Numbered from the stretch's first letter, positions 32,194 to 40,195 are shown. The stretch: DNA of 46,790 nt from an uncultured Collinsella sp. (GCA_902465105.1 CABQLM010000005.1:1-46790), one strand, 5' to 3'. The notes: generated by a model not told the origin, from the letters alone. Numbers and translations: made by a program.

Positions 32194-33414
32194 CTAGTTC
32201 TCATCCTCAAACATACCACCCGCGACGACCTCGTACATACGCTCGAGCTCCAAACGGTCCATCAAAAGCGGAACGGGGTACAACGGATTGGCCTCGGAAT
32301 CGGCATGCGCCGCCATCTCAGGTATGTCGGAGCGGCGAATGCCCGTCACATATTGGGGAATGTCCAAGGCGGCGTTCATGCAATCGATCCAATCGATAAA
32401 GGCCTCGGCCGCCAGGCTGTCCCGCGCGTTAGCCGGCGCGATACCGGCCATGCGGGCGAGATCGGCGAGTTTAGGGGCAGCAGCTTCGCCATAGGCGCGA
32501 AGCATATGCGGCAGGATGATGGCGTTGGCCAAGCCGTGCGGAATTCCGTATCGGCCGCCCAAGCTGTGTGCGATGGCATGAACGTATCCAACATAGGAGC
32601 GCGTAAAGGCAACGCCCGCCTTATACGCCGCCGAAAGCATATTGCGACGCGCACGCATGTCGTCGCCATGCTCATAGGCCTCGAGCAAATTGTCGTGGAT
32701 GAGCTGCACCGCCTGTCGCGCCATCTTGCGTGTATAGGGCGTGGTGCTTCGCCCGATAAAGGCCTCGACGGCATGCGTCAGGGCGTCCATGCCCGTCTGC
32801 CCCGTAATGGAGGCGGGCAGGCCGCGCGTAAACTCGGGGTCGTGCACCGCAAAGCGCGGGATAAGCACAAAGTCGTTAATGGGATACTTGTAGTGTGTCT
32901 CGTCATCGGTAATTACTGCCGCAAGCGTGACCTCGCTTCCCGTACCTGCCGTGGTGGGAACGGCGATAAGCAGCGGCAGGCGACGATGAATCCGCAGCAG
33001 ACCGCGCATCTTGTTGATGGGCTTGTTTGGCTGCGCGATGCGTGCTCCCACGCCCTTGGCACAGTCCATGGCCGAGCCACCGCCAAAGCCGATAATGGCC
33101 TGGCAGGCGCTCTCTCGATACAGGGACGCCGCTTCCTCTACGTTTGAAACCGTGGGGTTCGCGCACGTTTTGGCATAGACCGCAACGTCGATTCCCTTGG
33201 ACGCGAGCGCTGTCTCGAGCGGTGCCGTGAGCCCCAGACGGGCAATACCGGGATCCGTCACGATAAGAACCCGCTGTATCGAACGCTTTTGAAGAACTGT
33301 GGGCACATCCTCAGCGTGTTCTAGAATGCGTGGCTCGGTATAGGGCAGCACCGGCAATGCGATGCGAAAAACCGTTTGATACGTTCGGCACCAGGCGCGG
33401 CGGGCTAGATGCAT
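32194..33414 (-). CDS. Iron-containing alcohol dehydrogenase
   Basis: This 406-residue group III (Fe) alcohol dehydrogenase has the nucleotide-site GGGSAMDCAKGVGARI, the TTAGTGSEVTLAAVI motif and metal-ligand histidines in TGMDALTHAVEAF and in YGIPHGLANAI. The N-terminal ~30 residues before the LPVLPYTEPRI segment are variable. The ATG follows GAAGGAG. An inverted repeat at 33432-33447 lies 18 bases before the start and probably controls the alcohol/aldehyde dehydrogenase pair. Confidence 0.91.
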   Translation of the reverse strand: MHLARRAWCRTYQTVFRIALPVLPYTEPRILEHAEDVPTVLQKRSIQRVLIVTDPGIARLGLTAPLETALASKGIDVAVYAKTCANPTVSNVEEAASLYRESACQAIIGFGGGSAMDCAKGVGARIAQPNKPINKMRGLLRIHRRLPLLIAVPTTAGTGSEVTLAAVITDDETHYKYPINDFVLIPRFAVHDPEFTRGLPASITGQTGMDALTHAVEAFIGRSTTPYTRKMARQAVQLIHDNLLEAYEHGDDMRARRNMLSAAYKAGVAFTRSYVGYVHAIAHSLGGRYGIPHGLANAIILPHMLRAYGEAAAPKLADLARMAGIAPANARDSLAAEAFIDWIDCMNAALDIPQYVTGIRRSDIPEMAAHADSEANPLYPVPLLMDRLELERMYEVVAGGMFEDEN

Positions 33415-33431
33415 AAAGGAAACTCCTTCAT

Positions 33432-33447
33432 TTGTTGATAGGTCAAC
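33432..33447. promoter_or_regulatory. Candidate operator of the alcohol/aldehyde dehydrogenase operon
   Basis: A perfect inverted repeat TGTTGA-N4-TCAACA is centred 25 bases before the alcohol dehydrogenase start. Symmetry and position fit a dimeric repressor site. The regulator is not encoded nearby and is unknown. Confidence 0.5.
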
Positions 33448-33528
33448 ATTTGCTCGACCGATTGTACTCAGCGGCGGTCAAAGACGGCCTGCCAATCGTT
33501 AATCAATCAACATCTTCATATCTCAAAA

Positions 33529-33556
33529 TTGTTTTATTAAAAATCATTCCTAATAG
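33529..33556 (+). promoter_or_regulatory. Candidate promoter of rubrerythrin
   Basis: TTGTTT (33529-33534) and TAATAG (33551-33556), 16 bases apart in an AT-rich patch, give a plausible -35/-10 pair about 115 bases before the start. Moderate matches only. Confidence 0.35.
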
Positions 33557-33670
33557 GCTTCACATTTGGTTGCATTTATGGATAATAGAACTCGTCAAGA
33601 CGCACGTCCGGAGAGGGCCCTTACGGGACCGGACAAGCGCCCCATCGCCATCGATCGAAAGGATCGAATC

Positions 33671-34231
33671 ATGAAGTTTGTTTGCCCCGTTTGCGGTTAT
33701 GTGGAAGAGTTCGACGGCGACCAGCTGCCCGAGGACTTCAAGTGCCCCCAGTGCGGCGTTCCCGGTTCTCGTTTCCTGAAGCAGGAGGAGGGTCAGCTCG
33801 AGTGGGCTGCCGAGCACGTCGTGGGCGTCGCCAAGATGGAGGGCGTCTCCGAAGACATCGTTGCCGACCTGCGCGCCAACTTTGAGGGCGAGTGCTCTGA
33901 GGTCGGTATGTACCTGGCCATGGCTCGTGTCGCTCATCGCGAGGGCTATCCCGAGATCGGCCTGTACTGGGAGAAGGCTGCCCACGAGGAGGCCGAGCAC
34001 GCCGCCAAGTTCGCTGAGCTCCTGGGCGAGGTCGTGACCGACTCCACCAAGAAGAACCTCGAGATGCGCGTTGAGGCCGAGAACGGCGCCACCGCCGGCA
34101 AGACCGATCTTGCCAAGCGCGCCAAGGCCGCCGGCCTCGATGCCATCCACGACACCGTGCACGAGATGGCTCGCGACGAGGCCCGCCACGGCAAGGCTTT
34201 CGCCGGTCTGCTCAAGCGCTACTTTGGCTAA
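33671..34231 (+). CDS. Reverse rubrerythrin (N-terminal rubredoxin domain)
   Basis: The 186-residue protein has an N-terminal rubredoxin domain (CPVCGY and CPQCGV, Cys pairs at about residues 5-8 and 29-32). A ferritin-like diiron domain follows, with ligands in [21 protein letters not shown] and DEARHGKAF. Domain order is the reverse of classical rubrerythrin, as in clostridial reverse rubrerythrins, which reduce hydrogen peroxide and oxygen with NADH-derived electrons. Codon use is biased (many GAG, AAG, GGC and GCT codons), as in a highly expressed gene. The ATG follows AAAGGA; a terminator follows the stop. It probably protects this anaerobe against oxygen. Confidence 0.93.
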   Translation: MKFVCPVCGYVEEFDGDQLPEDFKCPQCGVPGSRFLKQEEGQLEWAAEHVVGVAKMEGVSEDIVADLRANFEGECSEVGMYLAMARVAHREGYPEIGLYWEKAAHEEAEHAAKFAELLGEVVTDSTKKNLEMRVEAENGATAGKTDLAKRAKAAGLDAIHDTVHEMARDEARHGKAFAGLLKRYFG

Positions 34232-34266
34232 GCCAGCAGCCTGAGAGATAATCTCTAGCTTCATAA

Positions 34267-34296
34267 GGTCCGGACCGCATGGTTCGGGCCTTTTTT
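34267..34296 (+). terminator. Terminator after rubrerythrin
   Basis: A 9-bp stem (34267-34275 with 34282-34290, GGTCCGGAC with GTTCGGGCC, G-U pairs included) is followed at once by TTTTTT. It lies 36 bases after the rubrerythrin stop. Confidence 0.9.
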
Positions 34297-34362
34297 CGTG
34301 TCTCGAGAACTCGTAAACGCCCTGAAATAGGACCGCCTTCGGCATCGGTTTCTCGTCAAAAC

Positions 34363-34485
34363 CTAAGTGAGTAGACTTTTTGGAACTTGCCGTGCAGACC
34401 GTCCGCATTGCTTTATAAAGCCGCAGGTAAATGACTTGTTGCAAAACGGCCTGGTCGCCATCACACCAAAAGTCTACTCACTTAG
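34363..34485 (+). repeat. 123-bp terminal-inverted-repeat element, copy B
   Basis: The ends CTAAGTGAGTAGACTTTT (34363-34380) and its exact reverse complement (34468-34485) enclose an inner GACC/GGTC helix and the shared core CCGCAGGTA. The right half is closely similar to copy C, with CTTGTTNCAAAAC and GCCTGGTCGCCA in both. The right arm supplies the stop codon of the minus-strand gene at 34474. Length is identical to copies A and C. Confidence 0.93.
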
Positions 34486-35601
34486 ATCCGCAGGCGTCCA
34501 CGATCGAGCCTTTTTGTGTCTAACGGGCATCTTTTCGTCGATTACTCCCAATTTTGTCCAGTCAACGAATAGTTCAGATCGGAGTAATGCCTCGGCCCTT
34601 TGCTCATCCGAGCTTTTATCACTATATTCAACATCGAGCATCCTGCATACGGCCTTAACGATCGCGCGGAATCTATCCTCATCGGATATCTGTCCGTGTG
34701 TCAGGAGAAGCACGTCGTAGCCCATGGTCTGAAGCGCCGTCATGCGGTCAGCGTCACGCAAACCATCCCCCGCGCGTCCGTGCGAGGCCTTTCCCTGACA
34801 TTCAATGGCCACCTGCCGCCTCCCGTCCGGCGAAGAAAGAAGTAGGTCGATATATATGTGGGACTTTCCCACAATCGCTCGAGCACTTGTGCTTAGTATC
34901 ACTTCGACATTGAGCTCTATGCCGCAAAAACCTTCGCCCCCCAGAGATCGCGGTAGTCCAAGCAACAAATACGCCTCGACCTCAAAAGGCGATGCGGCAC
35001 CCAATGGAACGAGATGTGATACCGCCATAAATCGATTGCCGTAACGCATCCCACAAACATCCGAACAAAAACGGTCAAGGTCTCCACCCAAAACCAAGGC
35101 GTCGCGACGCCATAAATTTGAGGCGGTGCCGCCCTCGGACGGACAACGCACCCAACCCAACGTTGTCGAAATCGCACCCGAATCAATTGCACGCGAAAGT
35201 TCCGCCTCAAGTGCCGCAGGCAGGGCACACACCGCAAACAAGCCGCACATCTCCGCCAACACAAAAAGAAGCTGGAGATCCGTCAGATGTCGCGACATGA
35301 TGAATGCCGTCAGTAGAGGAGACGTAACCAAAAATCCTTGTTCCGTTTCCAGCACGGATTCCCTGGGAAGCTCACCAAGAAAGAGCCGCTGCCTAATGCT
35401 GGCTGGACAAGTCCGTTTGTTTCTCGTCCGAACCAATGTATACAACGGAAAACCGAGCGCGACCGCAGCCGTCGGGTTGCGGGCGAGATCATATCGCTGC
35501 CGGTCTTCTTCCGGCCGTGGAAGCGGCGGACACAAAGCGCGGACCTGAGGGGGCAGACGCCAGTACCTAAAAGCCGATATGTCACAAACTAGATCCTTCA
35601 T
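34474..35601 (-). CDS. AbiEi-like/Vsr-like predicted endonuclease protein
   Basis: The 375-residue protein has an N-terminal half like AbiEi-type transcription regulators and antitoxins (VTSPLLTAF, then DLQLLFVLAEMCGLFAV). Its C-terminal half has a Vsr/PD-(D/E)XK-like core: YIDLLLSS, then VAIECQGKASHGRAG at about residues 250-275, and MGYDVLLLTHGQI. The pattern fits an endonuclease fold, but activity is inferred. Its last codons and stop (Leu-Ser-Glu-TAG) are supplied by the right arm of repeat copy B, and copy C lies 181 bases upstream of its start. I prefer the ATG at 35601 over a GTG at 35607. Related proteins occur in Coriobacteria. Confidence 0.7.
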   Translation of the reverse strand: MKDLVCDISAFRYWRLPPQVRALCPPLPRPEEDRQRYDLARNPTAAVALGFPLYTLVRTRNKRTCPASIRQRLFLGELPRESVLETEQGFLVTSPLLTAFIMSRHLTDLQLLFVLAEMCGLFAVCALPAALEAELSRAIDSGAISTTLGWVRCPSEGGTASNLWRRDALVLGGDLDRFCSDVCGMRYGNRFMAVSHLVPLGAASPFEVEAYLLLGLPRSLGGEGFCGIELNVEVILSTSARAIVGKSHIYIDLLLSSPDGRRQVAIECQGKASHGRAGDGLRDADRMTALQTMGYDVLLLTHGQISDEDRFRAIVKAVCRMLDVEYSDKSSDEQRAEALLRSELFVDWTKLGVIDEKMPVRHKKARSWTPADLSE

Positions 35602-35781
35602 AGGCACAGGAAAACACGAATTTCACCCCAGCCAGTCACGCATTGGCGCGAACGCACCAAAAATGGCGCCGAACGGACTGCTAAGTTTTCAACAGCCCTC
35701 CCCAACTGGCCAAAAGCTTGCCGAGAGCTGGACGAGGTTCTGTTGAAACCCCATTTTTTTCTCATGCAGAAGCTTTGCGCG
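35602..35781. other. Leader region of the nuclease-like gene with a large imperfect hairpin
   Basis: TTTCAACAG (35687-35695) pairs with CTGTTGAAA (35740-35748), and CCTC pairs with GAGG inside it. A T7 run (35753-35759) follows on the plus strand, so it may end transcription on that strand. No open frame is seen. The rest of the stretch to copy C is plain. Confidence 0.4.
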
Positions 35782-35904
35782 GCAAGTGAGTAGACTTTTT
35801 TAAACATCCCGAGCAGGCCAGTCATCCTGCTTTTCAAAACCGCAGGTAGATAGCTTGTTACAAAACTGCCTGGTCGCCAAAGTGCCAAAAGTCTACTCAC
35901 TTAG
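35782..35904 (+). repeat. 123-bp terminal-inverted-repeat element, copy C
   Basis: The left end AAGTGAGTAGACTTTT (35784-35799; the first two bases of the arm are GC instead of CT) is matched by the right arm AAAAGTCTACTCACTTAG (35887-35904). The inner helix is GGCCAG/CTGGTC, one pair G-U, in the place of GACC/GGTC in copy B. The core CCGCAGGTA is present. The right arm supplies the stop codon of the minus-strand pdxR-like gene. Orientation equals copies A and B. Confidence 0.92.
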
Positions 35905-37332
35905 ATTGCAGAGTGCCCCCATGAGCTGCAATTCCAAGGTATTAAGCACTTTTGGACTCAAATCGTCATACTGAACAAGAATTTGACTTGAGTTTTCAGG
36001 GACAGATGCGCCATCAGCACACCAATAACAGTCACTGATATCGACAAAAGGGATGCTCGAGCGCGTGAGAGCCTGCGCAAAAGAGCTTCCGCCCGTTCCA
36101 CGCTCCGCAACCACGGCGCAGTAAAGGCCCGCGTCTGCATGCTCGATCGAGACCTCCCCTGCCGGAAATGCCTCGCGCACGAGCTTCGCCAAACCATCGC
36201 GTGCCTCACGAGCACGAACGCGCACGCGGTTCACATGTCGCTCGTAATCACCCGATTCCAGCAAACGCGCCAAAGCGACCTGGTCAACAGAGCTCACCGA
36301 CGAGGCGTAGAAACCAAGGTTGCGCCTAAACCGCTCCATTAGCTCATCGGGCAACACCATGTACGCTAGACGCAACGCCGATGATAGGCTCTTCGAAAAC
36401 GTGTTGGTGTAGATAACCGACTGGGCGGCATCGATCGACGCGAGCGCGGGAATCGGCTTGCCGGCAAGGCGAAACTCACAATCAAAGTCATCTTCGATGA
36501 GATACCGGCCCGGCTGCTCGGCAACCCAGCTCAGAAGCGCATAGCGACGCGCAATGCTCGTCACAAGGCCGGTCGGATACTGATGGGATGGCATCAGGTG
36601 AAGGACATCGATCCCGGTTTTCTGCAGAGCGCTCAGGTCCACGCCGTCATCATCCAACGGGATATGTCGTACTTGGCAGCCCATAGCCTGATAGATGCGC
36701 GTCAGACGCAAATAACCCGGGTCCTCAACGGCATACACCTTGTCGGCTCCAAGCAGCTGAACCAACATGGTATCGAGCAGCTGGGCGCCCGCACCGATAA
36801 CAATGTTGTCGGGATCGACATTCATGCCCCTCGTCCCGCGCAGATGGTGAGCAATTGCGCGTCGTAGCCGAGCGGTGCCCTGTGCCGGCGCCGTCGAAAA
36901 GATTTCGCGTTCGTCTTCGGATGTCAGCGTCGCCCGTAGCGCGCTTTGCCAAAGCCGCGCCGCCTCCAAAGCGGAAGGAGAGAGCGCGTCGAATTGCTCG
37001 ACCTGTCCGTTGACACCATGCGCACTGAGACCCGCAGAGACGACATCTCGGTCGATGCCCTCCGCAGCCGAAGCCAAAACCGGTGCATCCGGAAGCTCGC
37101 AAGCGTAGTAGCCACGACGCGGCATTGAGCAAATATAGCCCTCGGCAAGTAGCTGGCTATATGCATTCTCGATGGTAATGACACTGATTCCCAGATGACT
37201 GGCAAAGGCGCGCTTGGACGGAAGATGCTCCCCCGCCGCAATGCGTCCAGCAACGATATCATCTCGAATTTGCTGGTAAACATACTCATAAAGCGATGCC
37301 TCGCCGCGTTTTTCCAAATTGTAGTCAAGCAT
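35893..37332 (-). CDS. pdxR: MocR-family regulator (PdxR), GntR HTH fused to aminotransferase domain
   Basis: The 479-residue protein has a GntR winged helix-turn-helix (LYEYVYQQIRDDIVAGRI, PSKRAFASHLGISVITIE) and a class I aminotransferase fold. The PLP-lysine region is NTFSKSLSSALRLAYM. It should bind PLP and control the divergent pdxST operon, as PdxR does in other actinobacteria. The ATG at 37332 follows AGGTGAC; a GTG/ATG further up lies inside the operator region and is less likely. The last residues (Asn-Leu-Ser-Glu) and the TAG come from the right arm of repeat copy C, so its original C-terminus may have been altered. Confidence 0.9.
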   Translation of the reverse strand: MLDYNLEKRGEASLYEYVYQQIRDDIVAGRIAAGEHLPSKRAFASHLGISVITIENAYSQLLAEGYICSMPRRGYYACELPDAPVLASAAEGIDRDVVSAGLSAHGVNGQVEQFDALSPSALEAARLWQSALRATLTSEDEREIFSTAPAQGTARLRRAIAHHLRGTRGMNVDPDNIVIGAGAQLLDTMLVQLLGADKVYAVEDPGYLRLTRIYQAMGCQVRHIPLDDDGVDLSALQKTGIDVLHLMPSHQYPTGLVTSIARRYALLSWVAEQPGRYLIEDDFDCEFRLAGKPIPALASIDAAQSVIYTNTFSKSLSSALRLAYMVLPDELMERFRRNLGFYASSVSSVDQVALARLLESGDYERHVNRVRVRAREARDGLAKLVREAFPAGEVSIEHADAGLYCAVVAERGTGGSSFAQALTRSSIPFVDISDCYWCADGASVPENSSQILVQYDDLSPKVLNTLELQLMGALCNLSE

Positions 37333-37343
37333 GTGTTTGTCAC

Positions 37344-37394
37344 CTGACCTTATTAAGTCATTCAATCTGGTATTAATCTGACCTTGTTATTATC
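37344..37394. promoter_or_regulatory. Direct repeats in the pdxR-pdxS intergenic region, candidate PdxR sites
   Basis: CTGACCTTATTAA (37344-37356), a shortened CTGG-TATTAA (37367-37375) and CTGACCTTGTTATTA (37378-37392) form tandem direct repeats about 11-23 bases apart, between the pdxR start and pdxS. MocR/PdxR regulators bind directly repeated sites, and position suits control of both genes. Confidence 0.6.
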
Positions 37395-37477
37395 TCGAAA
37401 ACTGAGTATTTCGCCATACCCAGCTCCCCGATAGGATGTTCCGCCAAGCAATGCACATGCCAACCAAGGGAGCAACC

Positions 37478-38368
37478 ATGGCAGAACAGACCAGCAAGGC
37501 CGATCGCGTCAAACTCAATCGCGAGCTCGCGCAGATGCTCAAGGGAGGCGTCATCATGGACGTCACCACGCCCGAGCAGGCACGCATCGCCGAAGAAGCA
37601 GGCGCCTGCGCCGTCATGGCACTCGAGCGCATCCCGGCCGATATCCGTGCCGCCGGCGGTGTGTCACGCATGAGCGACCCCAAGATGATCAAGGGCATCC
37701 AGGAGGCCGTCTCCATCCCTGTTATGGCCAAGTGCCGCATCGGTCACATTGTCGAGGCGCAGGTCCTGCAGGCCATCGAGATCGACTACATCGACGAATC
37801 CGAGGTTCTCTCCCCTGCCGATGACGTCTATCACATCGACAAGGCCCAGTTTGACGTGCCGTTTGTCTGCGGCGCCCGCGACCTGGGCGAGGCACTGCGC
37901 CGCGTTGCCGAGGGCGCCACGATGATTCGAACCAAGGGCGAGCCGGGCACGGGCGACGTCGTCCAAGCCGTGCGTCACATGCGCAAGATCCAAAAGCAAA
38001 TCCGCGACGTTGTTGCCCTGCGCGACGATGAACTCTTTGAGGCAGCCAAGCAGTTGCAGGTTCCGGTCGAGCTGATCCGCGAGGTCCATGCCACGGGCAA
38101 ACTTCCCGTGGTGAACTTTGCCGCCGGCGGCGTAGCGACCCCCGCCGACGCCGCGCTGATGATGCAGCTGGGCGCCGAGGGCGTCTTTGTCGGCTCGGGC
38201 ATCTTTAGGAGCGGCGACCCTGCCAAGCGCGCCGCCGCCATCGTCAAGGCTGTGGCAAACTTCACCGATGCCAAACTCATCGCCGAGCTTTCGGAGGACC
38301 TAGGCGAGGCTATGGTGGGCATCAACGCAGACGAGATCGAAATTATCATGGAGGAGCGCGGGCGCTAG
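37478..38368 (+). CDS. pdxS: Pyridoxal 5'-phosphate synthase, PdxS lyase subunit
   Basis: This 296-residue (beta-alpha)8 enzyme makes PLP from ribose 5-phosphate, glyceraldehyde 3-phosphate and ammonia passed from PdxT. Motifs include [35 protein letters not shown], the first Schiff-base lysine in AKCRIGH, the second in RTKGEPGTG, and [13 protein letters not shown]. Length is normal. The ATG follows AAGGGA. pdxT follows after 20 bases in the same direction. Confidence 0.97.
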   Translation: MAEQTSKADRVKLNRELAQMLKGGVIMDVTTPEQARIAEEAGACAVMALERIPADIRAAGGVSRMSDPKMIKGIQEAVSIPVMAKCRIGHIVEAQVLQAIEIDYIDESEVLSPADDVYHIDKAQFDVPFVCGARDLGEALRRVAEGATMIRTKGEPGTGDVVQAVRHMRKIQKQIRDVVALRDDELFEAAKQLQVPVELIREVHATGKLPVVNFAAGGVATPADAALMMQLGAEGVFVGSGIFRSGDPAKRAAAIVKAVANFTDAKLIAELSEDLGEAMVGINADEIEIIMEERGR

Positions 38369-38388
38369 TCCAGCAGAAAGGATCGCAC

Positions 38389-38976
38389 ATGAGCGATTAT
38401 GCAGACCAAACGGTCGCCGTGCTGGCGGTCCAAGGCGCTTTTGCCGAGCACGAGGCAAGATTAGCCGAACTTGGCGCACGCTATATTGAGCTGAGGCAGG
38501 CGGCCGACTTGCGGCAGAACTTTGACCGTCTGATCCTCCCCGGCGGCGAGTCCACCGTTCAGGGCAAGCTGCTTGATGAGTTGGGCATGCTCGATGAGCT
38601 TCGTGCCCGTATCGCTGAAGGCATGCCCGTCCTGGGCACCTGCGCCGGCTTGATTCTGTTGGCGCGCGACCTTGCCGCCCACGACGATAAGGGAACGCCG
38701 CGCCTGGCAACCATGGATGTGCTCGTTGAGCGTAATGCCTATGGCAGACAGCTCGGCAGTTTTCGCACCAAGGGGCAGGTAGGCGGTATCGACGGTGAGG
38801 TGCCGCTGACGTTTATCCGTGCGCCCCGCATCGTCGAAGTGCACGGCAATGCCAAGGCCTTAGCGAAAGTCGACGGCCGCATCGTCGCCGCCCGCCAAGG
38901 CAACCAGCTCGGCGTCACCTTCCACCCCGAGCTCGACGACGACGCCCGCCTCCACGAAATGTTCCTACAAATGTAG
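38389..38976 (+). CDS. pdxT: Pyridoxal 5'-phosphate synthase, PdxT glutaminase subunit
   Basis: The 195-residue class I amidotransferase hydrolyses glutamine and channels ammonia to PdxS. It has AVLAVQGAFAEHE at the start, LPGGESTVQGKL, the catalytic Cys in GTCAGLILLA and the His-Glu pair in VTFHPEL. It forms a dimer of dodecamers with PdxS. It is the last gene of the pdxST operon, followed by palindromic DNA. Confidence 0.96.
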   Translation: MSDYADQTVAVLAVQGAFAEHEARLAELGARYIELRQAADLRQNFDRLILPGGESTVQGKLLDELGMLDELRARIAEGMPVLGTCAGLILLARDLAAHDDKGTPRLATMDVLVERNAYGRQLGSFRTKGQVGGIDGEVPLTFIRAPRIVEVHGNAKALAKVDGRIVAARQGNQLGVTFHPELDDDARLHEMFLQM

Positions 38977-38997
38977 GCATCGAAATCAACAAACGAA

Positions 38998-39065
38998 ATG
39001 AGAGTGGATAATCTCCCACTTTAAGCTTGAATGCAGGCTCAAACCGGGAGATTATCCACTCTCAT
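38998..39065. repeat. Palindromic unit with perfect 20-bp arms
   Basis: Arm 38998-39017 (ATGAGAGTGGATAATCTCCC) is exactly complementary to 39046-39065, with a 28-base centre. It begins 21 bases after the pdxT stop. No T-run follows. It may serve as a transcript end or be a small palindromic mobile unit. Confidence 0.88.
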
Positions 39066-39071
39066 GCTATG

Positions 39072-39127
39072 TAGTCGTTGGGGACGTTCTTAAACGACTA
39101 GTCAAACAAGAACGTCCCCAACGACTA
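39072..39127. repeat. Second palindromic unit with perfect 20-bp arms
   Basis: Arm 39072-39091 (TAGTCGTTGGGGACGTTCTT) is exactly complementary to 39108-39127, with a 16-base centre that contains a small GACTAGTC palindrome. It starts six bases after the previous unit ends. Confidence 0.88.
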
Positions 39128-39174
39128 TCTTTTAGCAGGTCTGGATCAAGGCAATGCCGATGTTTTGGCACCGG

Positions 39175-39321
39175 CAGCGAGCGCCCACCAGAGCGAACAA
39201 ATTGACATGAAAAGAGGACGGCATAGACCTTCTGGTCATGCCGTCCTCTTTGAATGACAAGTTGTCGCTCTGGTGGGCGCGCAGCGTCAACGAGTTACGC
39301 GGTTTGGTAAAACCGCGTAAC
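39175..39321 (+). repeat. Multi-helix structured element, copy 1 (candidate RNA)
   Basis: A 16-bp outer helix (39181-39196 with 39265-39280) leads through a mismatched section to an inner 14-bp helix (39211-39224 with 39238-39251), capped by GACC-TTCT-GGTC. A second hairpin (39294-39305 with 39310-39321, loop GGTA) follows after GCAGCGTCAA. A tandem G-A/A-G mismatch (209-210 opposite 252-253) sits right under the inner helix. Copy 2 at 42457 has the same layout, loops and flank motifs with other stem sequences. It lies between the convergent pdxT and RGG genes, four bases after the RGG gene's stop. Confidence 0.8.
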
Positions 39322-39325
39322 CCAA

Positions 39326-40195
39326 TTAGAAGCGGTTGCCGCGGAAGCCGCCGCCGTTGCGGCCGCCACGATCGCCACCGCGACCGCCGCGGTCGTTACC
39401 ACGGTTGCCGCCAAAACCGCCACGGTTGCCGCCGCGGTCGCCATAGCCACCACGGTTGCCGCCAAAGCCGCCGCGACCGCCACGATCGCCACCACGATCA
39501 CCAAAGCCGCCACGGCCACCGCGATCGCCAAAGCCGCCGCGACCGCCACGGTCGCCGCCACGGCCGCCACGGTCGTCACGGCCGCCGCGAGGACCGCGGT
39601 CCTCGTCCAGGCCCATGGCGACGAGCGGAGCGATAACCTTATCGAGGGCAGCCATCAGCTCGGTGGCCTCCTCGTAAGAAAGCTCGGGCAGGAGCTTCTC
39701 CTTCTTGTTGGCAAGCTCGACCAGGCCCTCAGCGGCATCCTCGGCAGCGAAGACGACGATCTTGCGCATATCGCCCTCGGCGTCGTCGATGCGACCGACC
39801 AGATCGGCAGCCTCGGCCTCGGCCATCAGGCCATCGAGCTCACGAAGGCGCATGCCCAGCAGGTCGGACATTTCCTTCTGCTCCATCTTGGGCTTGAGGT
39901 CAAGGAGCTTGATGGCGCGCTCGATGTTCGCCATGCGCTCGGCCTTGGCCTCCTCCTCCTTGGAAATAGCAAAGCGACGGCTACGCAGCAGGCGGGCGGC
40001 CTTCTGCATCTTGTCCATCAGCTCTTCGTCATCGTAATCAACGGCGGCCTCGACAACCTCGGCCTCCTCCTCGGCGGAAACCTCGTCAGCAGCCTCAACC
40101 TCGGCAGCTTCGGTCTCCACGGTCTCGACTGCCTCGACCTCGGCAGCCATGGTCTCGTTCTCGGTCTCGTTCATGATCTCTTCGTTCTCGGACAT
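39326..40195 (-). CDS. RGG-repeat protein with MarR-like winged helix
   Basis: The 289-residue protein has three parts. The first is a very acidic Glu/Ala-rich N-terminus (1-58). The second is a helical middle with a MarR-like winged-helix pattern (about 95-165, EMSDLLGMRLRELDGLMAEA then DLVGRIDDAEGDMRKIVV). The third is a C-terminal tail (about 200-289) of repeated RGG/DRGG/GGFG units. RGG boxes bind RNA or G-rich nucleic acid and can drive condensation; an RGG tail joined to a DNA-binding-like fold is unusual in bacteria. The ATG follows AAGGAG. It is a single-gene unit. Confidence 0.8.
   Translation of the reverse strand: MSENEEIMNETENETMAAEVEAVETVETEAAEVEAADEVSAEEEAEVVEAAVDYDDEELMDKMQKAARLLRSRRFAISKEEEAKAERMANIERAIKLLDLKPKMEQKEMSDLLGMRLRELDGLMAEAEAADLVGRIDDAEGDMRKIVVFAAEDAAEGLVELANKKEKLLPELSYEEATELMAALDKVIAPLVAMGLDEDRGPRGGRDDRGGRGGDRGGRGGFGDRGGRGGFGDRGGDRGGRGGFGGNRGGYGDRGGNRGGFGGNRGNDRGGRGGDRGGRNGGGFRGNRF
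39329..39595. repeat. Tandem repeats coding the RGG tail
   Basis: Short imperfect repeats of about 12-27 bases (plus-strand units such as CCGCCACGGTTGCCGCC and CCGCCGCGACCGCCACG) code for the Arg-Gly-Gly tail. They are prone to length change by slippage, so tail length may vary between strains. Confidence 0.8.

Noticed and set aside
34363..35904. Composite transposon with insertion sequences at both ends
   Set aside because: The flanking 123-bp units have no room for a transposase, and none is encoded between them; only a repeat-bracketed cassette can be claimed.
39329..39595. CRISPR-like array
   Set aside because: The repeats are short, in frame and code for an RGG tail, with no fixed-length spacers and no cas genes.
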